This document shows positions 35,676-47,925 of a DNA stretch of 64,000 nt, in pieces. Positions within the stretch are counted from its first letter, which is position 1; each line of letters begins with the position of its first letter. Below the pieces are notes generated by a model that worked only from the letters and a program-made list of their open reading frames with translations, was not told the DNA's origin and did not search any database. Where the stretch lies: positions 7,480,844 through 7,544,843 of the forward strand of contig ML679960.1 of assembly GCA_007922225.1 (NCBI GenBank). The letters are read 5' to 3'. This DNA comes from Emydura subglobosa (Eukaryota > Chordata > Testudines > Chelidae). Made by a program: the position numbers and the translations under genes.

Positions 35676-36010
35676 TTATAAAACATATCGAAGCTTGTTC
35701 TCTTGTGGTTTTTGGGGTCTGCAATCTACTTCTCTGGTGGGGTATCCTTGTTTGGTGAAGATGGTTTTAAGTGTGTTAAAATGTATATTCTGAATTTTCT
35801 CCTTGGAGCATATTCTGTGGTATCTGAGTGCCTGCTTGTAGATAACAAATTTCTTGGTGTGTATGTGAAGGCGACTGGATCTGTGCCAGTAGGTGTGGTG
35901 ATCGGTGGGTTTCTTGTATGTAGTTCCATTGTTGAAGCTGATCACGGTGTCCAGGAAGTTGATGCTGGTTCAGAAATTTTCTGTATTTTGTCACTGATTT
36001 TCATAGTGTC
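35676..36010 (-). pseudogene. Penelope-like RT C-terminal (thumb) remnant
   Basis: The frame reads 'INFLDTVISFNNGTTYKKPT' followed by 'HHTYWHRSS', 'IHTKKFVIYKQALRYHRIC' and 'FTKQGYP'. These are the conserved end-of-RT blocks of Penelope-like elements ('FLD', 'YRKPTD.NTYLH..S', 'HTK..IPY.Q.LR..RIC', 'RGYP'). About 100 codons remain uninterrupted in one frame. The catalytic YxDD region is upstream of the truncation and absent. Type: retroelement RT. Function lost. Confidence 0.85.
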
Positions 36011-36084
36011 AGATCTACTTCCACTGGCTCAGATTGTGAGACACTTGGCTCCAATGGGTGTGCAATTATACAATTAGATCTACT

Positions 36085-36475
36085 GACTTCAATAAGAGGT
36101 GAATAAGGGGCTCTCAGTCTGGTCCTATATGATTTCAGAAATAGATGAACACATTACAACCGTTTCTTGTTTTATACCTTAAGGTGGTGTGTGTGCTGTT
36201 AAGATTGTACTAGACCTTCCTTTAGCAATCCTATAAAGTCAATGCAGGGAAGGTGAAAATTTTGTTCTTCCTTACTCTAGGGCAATTGTTTGCACTTAAG
36301 AGCACCATTTGACCAACACTACACACACTTTACACAGTGGGACAGTGATTTCTTGCTATTTCTCTGCCCCTGATAATCACCATCAAGATGGGGAAGCGCA
36401 TCTCATCCTGCATTTTACTATGCATGTGATCAGCTTTTCAGAAAGGTTCTGACTGTGTCCTTCACCAAAGGCTCA
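36085..36475. other. No gene seen; shares a repeat with 33.13 kb
   Basis: 'aaggggctctcagtctggtc' and 'tgatttcagaaata' at 36105-36145 parallel 33131-33172. Otherwise nothing recognised. Confidence 0.4.
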
Positions 36476-36479
36476 TAAG

Positions 36480-37665
36480 CAAAGTAAGTGGTCATGGGAT
36501 AAGAGGGAAGGGCCTCTCCTGGATCAGTACCTGGTTAAAAGATAGGAAACAAAGAGTAGGAATAAATGGTCAGTTTTTAGTTTAAATAGTAATGTCCCCA
36601 GGGCTCTGTACTGGGATCAGTACTGTTCAACATATTCATAAATGATCTGGAGAAAGAGGTAAACAGTGAGGTGGCAAAATTTGCAGATGTTACAAAATTA
36701 CTCAAGATAATTAAGTCCAAAACAGACCACAGAGAGTTACAAAAGGATGTCATAAAACTGGGCAACAAAATGGCAGATGAAATTCAATGTTGATAAGTGC
36801 AAAGTAATGCACCTTGGAAAATATAATCCCAACTATACATATAAAATGATAGGGTCTAAATTAGCTGTTACCACTCATGAAAGAGATCTTGGAGTCACTG
36901 GGAATAGTTCTCTGAAAACATCCATTCAATGTGCAATGGCAGTCAAAAAAGCTTACAGAACGTTAGGGGCCATTAGAAAAGGAATGGATAATAAGACAGA
37001 AAATCCAGGGTCTACTCAATACCTTGGATACTGCATGCAGTTCTGGTCACCCCATCTCAAAAAAGATATATCAGAATTGGAAAAGGTGCAAAGACGCATA
37101 ACAAAAATGATAAGGGGGTATAGAACAACTTCCATATGAGGAGAGATTAAAAAGATAGGGATTCTTCATCTTGGAAAAGAAATGACTGAGTGGGGATATG
37201 ATAGAGGTCTATAAAATCATGAATGGTGTGGAAAAAGTGAATAAGAAAGTGTTATTTGCCCCTTCACATAACACAAGAACCAGAGGTGACCCAATGAAAT
37301 TAAGAGGGAGCAGGTTTAAAACAAACGAAAGGAAGTATTTCTTCACACAGTCAACCTGTAGCACTCAGTGCCCAGGGATGTTGTGAAGCCAAAACCATAA
37401 GTGAGTTCAAAAAAGAATTAGTTAGGTTCATGGAGGGTAGGTCCTTCAATAGCTATTAGCCAAGATGATCAGGGATGAAACCCCATGATCTGGGGCTCCT
37501 AAGCCTCTGACTGCCTGAAGCTGGGAGTGAACGACAGGGGATGGATCACTCGATAATAGCCTTGTTCTGTTCATTCCCTCCGAAGCATTTGGCATTGGCC
37601 AGTGTCAGAAGACAGTATGCTGGGCTGGCTGGACCATTGGATTGACTCAGTATGGCCATTCTTAT
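36480..37665 (+). repeat. CR1-type LINE, ORF2 3' half and tail
   Basis: The translation 'GSVLFNIFINDLEKEVNS' then 'VAKFADVTKLL' marks RT motifs up to motif C, where FADD has become FADV, losing a catalytic residue. Later words ('atggcagatgaaattcaatg', 'gtgcaaagacgcataacaaa', 'gaggagagattaaaaagat') are CR1-type. The copy has a frameshift before 36777. The tail ends near 'agtatggccattcttatgtc'. The copy at 46.73 kb is the same subfamily over the same span. Confidence 0.88.
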
Positions 37666-37679
37666 GTCCTTAATGCATT

Positions 37680-38640
37680 AACCATTTACACTCTTATAAA
37701 TTGAGTCACAGGTGATTTTAAGTTCAGAGGTGGAAAACAAAACAAGCCGCTGAGAGAACTAGTGTAAGACACAGCTATGATGAACTGCCATTAAGTCAGA
37801 ATGCCCAAAGAAGCTGCTTTTGGGGTGGGGTGAAGTGTAGGTAGGTCCCGTTGCACATTAAACAGGTGTGCTTCCCCCAGCACTCCAGTGCTATCTATGT
37901 GGCAGTGAGGTGACAAGGGCCCTATTCCAGAAATTCCTGCTTCGGCCTGTAAGTGCTGTCAGCACGGCGAGCCAAATGGAGGCTGACCGCTGCGTGTGTG
38001 CACTGGGTGGGGGGGTCAGGGAGTGCCTGCTCCCCATTCTAGCCCATGTACCACACCATAATTTTTCCATCGTGTTGTAGGATGGTGGCCAGGAAAACAC
38101 AGAGACTGACTATATTCAGTCATGACCCGTGGGCACAGCTACATCTGTTTGGAGAGCAGTTTATTCCCAATTGGTATTCTTTTCAATTACAATGGCCTAC
38201 TTATTTACATCTGAACACTGGCTGATCCGCTAGACCATAATTTCACCATTGAATATGTGCTACTAATATATTTAAAAATTGTCCATCTGCTATAGAAAGG
38301 CACTGCTAGTTTGGAACCATTTGAATCCTCTCTTTCAGGAACACATAGAAGATAGGGAAGGACATTGTGTCACTTGCGCCTACCACTGCCCTGATGTAAA
38401 AGAAAAATCATTTATGTTTGATACATCCATCTGATCCTTGCAGACAGTCTTTGTTCTGTGTTCCAGAGGAAAGCAAAGTCTAAAGTTTCTGTCCATAAGT
38501 CACGGGGGGAAATTCCTTTTCAACTCCAGACTTGTGATCAGTTTGTTGAAGCCTGTGTATGTTCGCAAGAGTCAGTTGACCAAATTCTCCCCCAGTAAAA
38601 TGTAAAGCAGGACAGAATCTGGCTTAGTTTCAGGTTGACA
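37680..38640. other. No identifiable gene or element
   Basis: Short frames (70 codons or fewer) only. No recognisable motif. Confidence 0.4.
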
Positions 38641-38644
38641 GCAA

Positions 38645-38880
38645 GATTTGTCTGTAGGGTTGTCTACACAGCCTTAGCTGCGTCGGGGCTAGCTTGAATT
38701 CAACTATTGCAAATAACAGGATCAGCAAAGACTGCCCAGTACGGGCTTCAGTACAAGCTTGGCACAGACCCTGGGTACGTACTCAGCTCACTAGCCCACT
38801 CTGAAGCTCTGCTGGATTCAAGCTAGCTTGGTTAAGCTGTCAAGATTTTGCTGTGCAGACGTACCCTGAGAAAAATGCTG
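38645..38880. mobile_element. Palindromic MITE, family A copy 2
   Basis: 'gttgtctacacagccttagc' and 'gggctagcttgaattcaa' on the left are roughly complementary to 'attcaagctagcttggttaa' and 'ctgtgcagacgtaccctg' on the right. The 'gctagc' boxes and the central 'gggtacgtactcagctcac' resemble the copy at 34.2 kb. Non-autonomous. No transposase. Confidence 0.6.
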
Positions 38881-38889
38881 AAATGTGTC

Positions 38890-41260
38890 AGGAGTTGACA
38901 GGCACATTTGTATTTCAGCTATCGACATCGGCATCATTGATGTGAGGAAAGGGTGTCAAGGAGTTAAAGGGAGGGAAATGGGGACAGAGCTCCTTAGGCG
39001 CCCTATTACAGTGGGAGAGAGAAGGAGGAAACTACCGGAAGAGGTGACTAAGGAACAAACAGAGACGTAGGAGGGAAAACTGGAGAGGACAATATAGTGC
39101 AAGTTTGGGGAAAAGGACAAGATATCAAGGGTGGGAGCATAAACGGGGTCAAAAAAGCAGAGACGATGCGTGAAAGCCTGGAATTGTGTCCAAGAGGACA
39201 TTTTCCAGCATGAATATTTCCTTCTGCTCCTGCTTGATCCAACAGTCCTGAGTGAAAAATGGGAGTCAGAGTTTATTATCAGACACCTCATTCCAGGCAA
39301 GAATAAAGGGGTCATTGTTTCTTTTTCATCTGATGGTCAATTGTCGGTGATGTTTTTTATTGTACATGAGAGCTGGGTAATTGGGAAAGTGCCAGTTTGG
39401 CTGTCTCTTTTATTACTTGACAAGTTTATCAGTTCCAAAATTTCAAGGAACGATCTAGGCATCGGAGGGCAGGACTCTGTTGATTTGGATGAAAATCAGA
39501 ACACCAACAAAATTATTTTCTCTTACACAGTTGCTACTTGCTTTCCCTCACAGAGAGCAGTCGCTCAGCCAGCAGTGGGAGCTTGGAAGAGAGGCTAGGG
39601 AAGGCAGATTCCTTCCTTCCTCCTAATCTGCTAGTTCTGCAAACCTGCTTCATGGTGAGGGAAAGAGACAAAAGAGAGAGAGCAAGGGCTACGCACCCAT
39701 CTCTTCCAGTCTGGGGTTGGGGTAAAGAAAGATACTTTGGGTGGGAGGAAAAGGAGAGACACAACCTCTGGAATCTGGGAAGGAGGAAATGGGGGAAACA
39801 TGAAGAGCCTCTGGTATGGGGGATGAGGCTGAAATAGACCTGAAATAGTGGGGGATGGGACAGTGGCACAGGGAGTGTGTGAGGTGTGTGCATAAGCTAT
39901 GAAGCATGCAACCCTATATTTATTAAATGTCCGTAACTAATATGACTAATTTAAAAACTAAATATTTAAATAAATCTTGCTATATATATAAATAAACCAG
40001 CTACAGAAAGTTCAAGCGTTTCAAGGGGGTAATCGAAACTGCTGAGTTAGACACAACAGGTTGAATAGTAAAAAGATAATCAACTGATTTGCAAATATAT
40101 GTGTGACAAAAAGCACAGAGTTTGGCTGGTTACAGTTCCTGTGATCATCTGATTCGTTACTGGTGGGTATTCAAACAACTATAAGCTACTTTTGAAAGGT
40201 TTTGGAACTCCTAGGATTTTATGAATTTTTGGCATAAAAGGATAATAGTCTCAAAAGCCTTATTTATCAAAAGAGTTATTTGTTAGTTTCCTGTTTAAAA
40301 ATGTGTAATTGTTTCAGTGTTAAAAATGTTTTATTCGCACCGCCAGGGAGCGGAAGCAAGAGCCTCTGACTTAGGTGAACAATCACATTGCAAGGCTAGG
40401 AAAGAAGGCCCCACTCCACCAGGTGCTGAGTGTCCTCCACTTTCACTGCTCAGCACCTCGCAGGATTGGGCTCATCATGAAGCGTCAAGGTAACAATTTG
40501 CAAACAACCCTAGGCCTAACCTGCTAAGTCCTGCACACTGAAGTCAATGGCAGCTTTGCCATTTGATCTCAGTTGAGCAAGTTTGGGTCCTAAAGGGCCC
40601 AATTATTCAGGGCTAAACTGAGTCCTAGCTTATGTGGCTGCATGGAGGGTTAAGGAGGTGTAAGGTGCTCCCGTGCAAGGTCAGCAGTGTGGGAAGAAGA
40701 GCAGCTCCCCAGAGCTTGGCCTAGTGTAATTATCCTGCCAGCCCAGCCAGAGAATGTCAGCTGCACCAGGTACTGATCTATTTCAGGATACTTCCCCTGG
40801 GGAACAAGGGGGAATCCAAGATGTAGACTGTAAATCCTGGGGCAGCCCAACAAACTGTCCCTTGCTTGGGATTTTTTTGCAAAGCTGCCGCTGAGCCCTT
40901 ACACATCATGAACACTCTTGAAGAAAACCAGGATTGGTTTGCACACAATTTCCTAACCAAACTGGAGGCTACATGTGTAATTAATATGATTTATAATCAG
41001 TAGTTTGACCAGTTATACCTTTGGTCTTGAGGGCGACAGAAATTTATTATTAAATGTACAGTTATATATTAAAAACAATCCCCCCTGCATCATAAACATC
41101 AACAATGGTATATGAATTGGGCCTGCTTTCCACATAGCTTCGTGGTTCTGTAATGAGAGGCTGGGGTTCTGGTATAAATTATTTGCCTGTCCCTGACTAA
41201 TGTGGAAAAAGTAATATCACACCTTTGTAGGGCTGACCTTTTCGTTTTTACACGAGGCTC
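38890..41260. other. No gene seen; purine-rich zone and old repeats
   Basis: 39.0-39.2 and 39.65-39.85 kb are purine-rich. Frames there, including the 142-codon frame at 39170, match nothing I know. 40.37-40.62 kb holds old dispersed repeat words such as AAGTCAATGGCAGC. Confidence 0.4.
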
Positions 41261-41269
41261 TGTTTAACA

Positions 41270-41720
41270 TGATCATTTATTAATTCACATGACAGACCAT
41301 TATGGTAAATACCCTCTGAGTGTGCATGACATATATGGTTATTTTATCAGCTCATATGTTCCTTTTTTTTTTAAAGTGCATAGAAATTTCAACTGCCAAC
41401 TATTTGTGCTACTTGTATTGCTGTTTCTTGCTGTCACTTTTGTGCAGTGCATAAATTGGGTTTCTGCAGTCAGTGTATTGAATAACTGAAGCGAAATGCG
41501 TGGCTCAGTCAAATTATTAATATTAAAATGATATTTTCTGCTTCCAAAATATTTTTTGTAAATGCTGCCCGTCAGAGCTTGGCAGAGAGGTATGAAGTTG
41601 AGAGAAGGATCAGGAAATCACAAAATAATGGATAACTGGCTTGGAACACATCATCTGGTGCATGTTCATGCATCAGCCATAAATACCCCACATGACTCCT
41701 TTCAGAAATTAAGCTACTCT
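41270..41720. other. Possible conserved non-coding element
   Basis: An AT-rich, repeat-free block with dense homeodomain- and octamer-like words, for example 'caaattattaatattaaaa' at 41510 and 'gtgcataaattggg' at 41448. It has no long frame. Composition and the lack of repeat features resemble vertebrate conserved elements, but conservation cannot be judged from one sequence. Confidence 0.25.
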
Positions 41721-42539
41721 TTTCCTTAAAGATGCTTCATGATTTTCACCACAACAAGACGGCTAAACAAACCATTTTACTGTCTGCATGACTGAAAATA
41801 TCCTCCAAAATGTCTGGGCTGATATGTAAACAAAATCTATCCTTTGCCATCCCTTAAAACACCAGTCTAACCAGTTCTGCATTGTTTTCCATATTTATAG
41901 TTATCACTCCTCCACTTAAACCACATTTTGTGAGGTTGAATTGATTAAGATTCCAGTTTTATGCTTGGGCTTAGTGTGTAGATCCTGGGGAGGGGGAGGG
42001 GAGGTGGGAAAGGGAACAAATTACTCTCCTGAAAAGCAACAATCCTCTCTATCGTATGGGTTGCCAACTGCCTCAGGTGAGGAGCTTCACTTATTCCTGC
42101 TGTGGAGCTGAAGAACCTTTTTTCCTGCTCCATAGCTATTCTATACTTGATTAACAGTGCCAGGGTTGGTAGGTAGTCAGCCTACTGTGGTGTTCCCTGT
42201 TGTCGTCCCAAATTCCAAACCTCAAGACTGGGATACACAGAAGACTGAGAAAGACAGTGATGGAGACACTGGGATATTTCCTCTGAAAGTGCAGGTCATT
42301 GGCGAACAACTGCTGTGCCTTTAGGTTGAGTGTACACTCTTTTTGTACTCCTTCTGTGCCACCCCAGACAGGGCAGCATCAGCGCCTAATAGGAGAGCCA
42401 GAGGAAAAGTGCAGGAATTGCCCTAACAAATAAGCAATCACCCCAGAAACCAATGGGCCTCTGCATGAGTGCAGGAGTCCAAGCTGTGTGCAGCAGCTTG
42501 CGGGATCAGGGCCATAGTGTGCAAAAAGAGGTGCAAACT

Positions 42540-43965
42540 TTAATTTAAGGACCCCCAGCGAAATTCCAGAATACTAGAAGAGTGCTAAAGTTGTGCCAGC
42601 ATTCAAAATAGGCAAGCGGGATGATCTAAGTACTCATGGACTATTTAGCCTGACATCAATCCCAGGGAAAATAATGGAAAAGATGAGATGGGAGTCAATT
42701 AATAAAGAATTAAAGGATGTAAATATAATTAATGCCAGTCAACAGGGTGTTATGGAAAGCTGATCTTGTCAAACAAACCTGATTGCATTCCTTAATGAGA
42801 TTAGAAGTTTGGTTAATAAAGGTAATTGCGTAGATGTAATATACTTAGACATTTATAAGGCATTTGACTTGGTACTGTATGACATTCTGATTAAAAATTA
42901 GCACTATACAAAATCAATAAAGCACCTGTTAACTGTATTAAGAACTGGTGAACTGACAGATCCCACAAGGTAGCTGTCAATGGGGTTCATCATGGAATGG
43001 GGGTGTCTCTAGGGTGCTTCAGCAGGGATCAGTACTAGAACTGACCCTAATCAACATTTTCACCAAGTATCTAGAAGCAAATATAAAATCATGGCTGATA
43101 AAATTTGCAGATTACACAAAGATGGGCAGAGAAGTAAATACTGATGAGGACAGGATATTTATACAGAGAGTTTTCGATTGGCTTGATAAATTGGGCCCAT
43201 TCAAACAAATTGCCTTTTTATACAGCCAGATGCAAAGTAGTAACAAGGATTGTAAGCCATACCTATAGAAAGGGGTTATTCTGGAATACAGAATGGTATC
43301 CTGGAAAGCAGTGTCTCTGAAAAGGATTTAGGGGTCATAGGGGACAAGCAACTCAATGTGAGCTCCCACTGTGATGTTGTGGCAAAAAGTGCTAATACAA
43401 TTGCTGGATGGGTAAACAAGGGTGTAGTGAGGTGATTTCCCCCCCTCTCTCTATGGCATTAGTGAGTCCACACTTTAAAAAAGGATGTTTATAAATTGGA
43501 TAGAGTGGCAGAAAAGACCCACAAAAATGGTTTGGGGACTGGAGAAAAAGCCTTATAACGATAGACTTAAAGATCTCAGTGGATTTAGGGTTTCAAAGAG
43601 AAGACTGAGAGGTGACTTGGTTACCGTGTAAATACCTTCACAAGGAGAAAATGCCAGGTACTAAAGGTCTCGTTAATCGAAGGGAGAAAAGCATAACAAG
43701 ATCCAATGGCTGGAAGCTGAAGCCAGACAAATTCAAGTAGCAATAAGGCACAGATTTTTAACAGTGAGGGTGATTAACGCCTGGAATGAACTACTAAGAG
43801 AAGTGATGTATTCAAATCAAGTCTGGATGCCTTGCTTTAATCAAACAAAAGTTATTAGGCTCTACATAGGGGTGACAGGGTGACATTTAATGGCCTGTGG
43901 TATACAAGAGGTCAGCCAAGATGATCTCATGGTCTCTTCTGACCTTACACTCTATGAATCTACTA
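42540..43965 (+). repeat. CR1-type LINE, ORF2 RT to tail
   Basis: Early words ('aagttgtgccagcattcaaa', 'ggctatttagcc'-like, 'tgacatcaatcccaggga') mark the RT 5' blocks. 'DVIYLDIYKAFDLV' is motif A with its aspartate kept but FSK altered. 'LIKFADYTKMG' is motif C with FADD changed to FADY. The tail ends 'gaccttacactctatgaatc' at about 43.96 kb. Stops and indels are spread throughout. It is the most complete RT of the older CR1 copies here. Confidence 0.88.
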
Positions 43966-44569
43966 AGGTGACCTGGGAAGTGACATCAGGAACATTGTAG
44001 AAACTTTATAATAGTGTCACTAATACTAAGTAATCCATCAAGACTATATGCATCACAAGTGCATACACATTCACCATCGGCGGTACTTAAGGGGGCACTT
44101 TTAATAGGGTAACAAATAATCATGGAATATATTTAAAATATTATTTGTGTATATGCAATCACTGTCTTCACCCCTTACTTTCCTTCTGTCTCCAAGATAA
44201 GAAAATATGGAGACAAGATGTTGTAAGTTAATATCAAAGAGCAGAAATGATATTTAGTGCAGCATATTATAAATAACCCTCTACCTCTTGGTTCAAGCTG
44301 GTCAGGAATTTTTCTATGAAACTTTTCATTGGAAAATGCCAATTTGTCAGTAAGTTTTCTTAGGAGGGAATTTCTGGTCAAAGAGACCCCCGCATCCTGA
44401 AATGGTCAATAGCCATTGGTCAGGGCACTCCTCTGTGATGTTGGAGACCCAGGTTCAAGTCTCTGCTCTGAATTAGTGCCGTAACTACCAGCCTAGAGTA
44501 AGTCTCTCTCCTGATCAGTGTATATTTAAATATTTATAGCAAGTGCAACAGCTCCAAGAAGCAATTGGA

Positions 44570-44592
44570 AGAGAGAGAGAGAGAGAGAGAGA
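44570..44592 (+). repeat. (GA)n microsatellite
   Basis: Uninterrupted GA units at 44570-44592. Confidence 0.95.
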
Positions 44593-44599
44593 CCCTTTT

Positions 44600-45740
44600 T
44601 CTTTCCATCTGAAATTTTTGTTTCATGTTTGTTCTGGTGTGGAATGAAAACAAGTTTACCACCTCTACATTTTTCATGGAACAAAATTGTTTTCTGGCCA
44701 GCCCTAATCTTAATTCTGTTTTAAAGCCTGGTGAACAAAGCTACGGAGATGGGGATGCGGCGTAGACCTCTCTGCCATGACAAAGTGTATGCCTGAGAGC
44801 TAGAAACAGAATAGACAGTAGCTGCTAGGTGGGCCTCAGGTTAGGGGAAAGGGTTTAGAGATTAAAGACTGTGTTCTACCTCTGTAAATTCCTCTCTGAT
44901 TTGAAATAAAGCCTTTCTTATACTCTTCCTATGGCGTCCGGTAACAGCATCAGTACTGCTGATAGCATCATACCCATGCTCCTTGTAAGTAGATTATCCT
45001 TCACATTGCACGGTTTCAAACCTGCTCACTGCAATTTATCAGTTGGGAAGGGTACTTAGGCTCATTCCCAATGCGTTTTCTCCATGTCACAGGACAATGT
45101 ATTGCACATATTAATTCCACTTGTAAGCTTTTTCTTAGTCTTTTATGCAGACAGGAGAAAAAAAAATTCTCTCACCATCTTTGAAGAGCCTAGGATTTTT
45201 TTACATGCCCATCAAATTTCCACCCCACCCGGTATGTGCCTAAGTATTTGCATCATCATCTAAATAGTCAATTACTGAACACAGCAGAGTCATGGTGATC
45301 ATAAATTGGATCTGCAGAAGACTGGAACACACACACAATTGTGTATGTATGCACAATATTTCAGAATGAGGTCCTTGGAGTGTACTGGTGAAAATCCATT
45401 TTGATTTGGCCAAGGTACTCCCTATTCATAATGGCACTTCATGCATGCAAATCAGTTTTTTAAAAGATATGCTAGATCCTTGTCTCAAGGAGCGTAATTG
45501 ATTTGGCAGCACAGCAAAACATGTACACACTAAAACGAGTAAGTAAACAATGCTCCTATGGAGATCTGTCCTCATTAAATCTGGAACTGTGCAAATGAGG
45601 CAAGGGCTGTGGACAAGAACTTTAGAAAAGTGCAAATTGAAGGAGGCAGCCCTGCCTCAGACATTACTGTCTTTTAAGGTGGCACTGAATTTATTCAGTG
45701 TGCAGTGGTTTGCATGACTGAAAACTTTGGGCCTGGCTTT
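44600..45740. other. No identifiable gene or element
   Basis: Unique-looking sequence with no recognised motif. Confidence 0.4.
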
Positions 45741-45744
45741 AAGT

Positions 45745-46168
45745 TTGTAGAGCAGTAGCTCTAAACCTTTCCAGATTACTGTACCCATTTCAGGAGTCTG
45801 ATTTGTCTTGCATACTCCCCAAATTTCACCTCACTTAAAAACTACTTGCTTACATAATCAGACATAAAAATACAAAAGTGTCACAGCACACTATTACTGA
45901 AAAATTGCTTACTTTCTCATTTTTACCATATAATTATAAACTAAATCAATTGTAATATAAACATTGTACTTACATGTCAGTGTATAGTATATAGAGCAGT
46001 ACAAACAAGTCACTGTCTTTATGAAATTTTAGTTTATGACGTCGATAGTGCTTTTTAAACCATTGTAAAACTAGGCAAATATCTAGATGAGTTGCTTTAC
46101 CCCCCGGAAGACCTCTGCGTCCCTCTAGGGGTACGTGTACCCTTGGTTGAGATCCACTATTGTAGAGT
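45745..46168. mobile_element. hAT (MER/Charlie-like) element with intact 8-bp target duplications
   Basis: The element spans 45753-46160 (408 bp). It starts CAGTAGCTCTAAACC and ends GGTTGAGATCCACTA; the complement of the end, TAGTGGATCTCAACC, pairs with the start at most positions. TTGTAGAG flanks both sides (45745-45752 and 46161-46168), an exact 8-bp duplication as expected for hAT. The AT-rich interior has no transposase. TIRs are more eroded than in the 14.37-kb MITE, so this insertion is older. Confidence 0.9.
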
Positions 46169-46724
46169 ATCCTGTGGCAGTAGGTGCATGCTTCAGGGAA
46201 CAGGGCTCTGCATGAATCACTGCCTCACTGTGTAAGGTGTAACATACTCAGGATCAGCTTGTGCAAATGCTGGGGAAGGAAAGAAGCTTTCCTCATGTGA
46301 GCATCTCACTGAGGACTGTGCACGGGTGCAGTTCCTGCACTCTCCTGACTCCCCCCACGGATGTGAGCTATCACCCCAGAAGTCATGGAGAAGAAACAGA
46401 ATTACGTCTCCCATCCCCCTCTGAACAGGCCATTTGTGTAGAAGGGAGCCCACTGCACTTTGCTCCAGTTGGGCTGGCAGGAACTGTGCCCACTGTGCAT
46501 GGATTTTTCCCTGGGGCAATGTAGTACTGCACTATCCCAACATAACGCGGTGTCTGTCAGGCCCAACCAATCTGGCCAAGGTTGTGTACCTTAGATGGTG
46601 TGAAGTGAATGGGGTAGGGCTCTGGTACTACAGTAACAGGTTAATTAGCAACTTCCTCAGCACACGTTGACTCCAGACAAATGCCCTTTCTTTGCAAAAA
46701 ACCCTAGGAAATTTCATTTAAAAA

Positions 46725-47925
46725 ATACTAAAGCAGTCATGGGATAAGAGGGACGGTCTTCTCATGCGTCAGTAACTGGCTAAAAGATGGAAAACAAAGG
46801 GTAGGACTAAGTGGTTAGTTTTCACAATGGAGAGAGGTAGATAGCGGTGTCCCCCAGTGGTCTGCACTGGGACCTGTGCTGGTCAACATATTCATAAATG
46901 ATCTGAGAGGTGTCAAAATTTGCAGTTGATACAAAATTACTCAGGATGGTTAAATGCAAACCAGGCTGCGACAAGTTACAAAGGGATCTCACAAAACTGG
47001 GTGAATGGGCAACAGATGAAATTCAATGTTGATAAATGCAAAGTAATGCACACTGGGTAACATAATCCCAACTATGTATACAAAATGATGGGGTCTAAAT
47101 TAGCTGTTACCAGTCAAGCAAGAACTCTTGGAGTCATTGTAGATAGTTCTCTGGAAACATCTGCTCAATGTGCAGAGGCAGTCAAAAAAAGCTAACAGAA
47201 TGTTAGGACCCATTAGGAGAGGGTTAGCCCATAAATATCATAATGCCACGCTATAAATCCATAGTATATTTGCCCACACCTGGGATACTGTGAGCAATTC
47301 TGCTTGACCCCCATCTCAAAGAAGATACATTACAATTAGCAGTGATACATAGCAGGGCAACAAAAATGATTAAGGGTATGGACCAGCTTCCATATGAGGA
47401 GAGATTAAAATACTGGGATTTTTCAGCTTGGCAAAGAGACAACTAAGTGGGGATATAATAGAAATCTATAAAATCATGAATGATGTGGATAAAGTGAATA
47501 AAAGAAGTGTATTTATTCCTTCACATAACACAAGAACCAAGGGTCACTCAAAGAAAAAATAGGCAGCTCATTTAAAAGAAACAAAAGGAAGTACAACACA
47601 CAGTCAACCTGTGGAACTCGTTGTGAAGGCTAGCACTATAAGTGCGTTCAAAAAAAGAATTATATAAGTTCATGGAAGGGAGATCCATCAGTGGGTACTA
47701 GCCTAGATGGCAAGGGATGCAACCCCATGCTCTAGGTATCGTTAGCCTCTGAGTGCCAGAAGCTGGGAATAGACAGCAGCTGATGGATTACTTGAGAATT
47801 CCCCTGTTCTGTTAATTCCCTTTGAAGCACCTGGCACTGTCCACTGTCAGAAAACAGGATATTGGCTTTGCTGGACCATTGGTCTTGATCCAGTATGGAC
47901 ATTTTTATGTTCACTACTTTAAGTA
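46725..47925 (+). repeat. CR1-type LINE, same subfamily as 36.48 kb
   Basis: It begins 'agtcatgggataagaggga' and ends 'cagtatggacatttttatgt', matching 36.48-37.67 kb in order and length. The RT motif C reads 'KFAVDTKLL', so the first aspartate is lost; the 36-kb copy lost the second. The different lesions show two independent insertions rather than a segmental duplication. Truncated at the same RT region. Confidence 0.88.

Larger units (their letters stand above)
34945..36080 (-). mobile_element. Penelope-like retroelement, 5'-truncated, antisense
   Basis: On the minus strand it runs from an RT thumb region (36.0-35.67 kb), through a linker, to a GIY-YIG-related region (about 35.39-35.1 kb) and a 3' end reading 'cttacctcacccaccttgtc' at about 34.97 kb. 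Penelope-like elements couple RT and GIY-YIG endonuclease in one protein. This copy has frameshifts between blocks and lacks the RT fingers and palm. It also lost part of the 3' UTR: 'gcctaagtagttaatacata' sits next to the terminal sequence. Confidence 0.85.

Noticed and set aside
36480..47925. A segmental duplication linking the 36-kb and 46-kb CR1 copies
   Set aside because: Similarity stops at the CR1 boundaries and the lesions differ.
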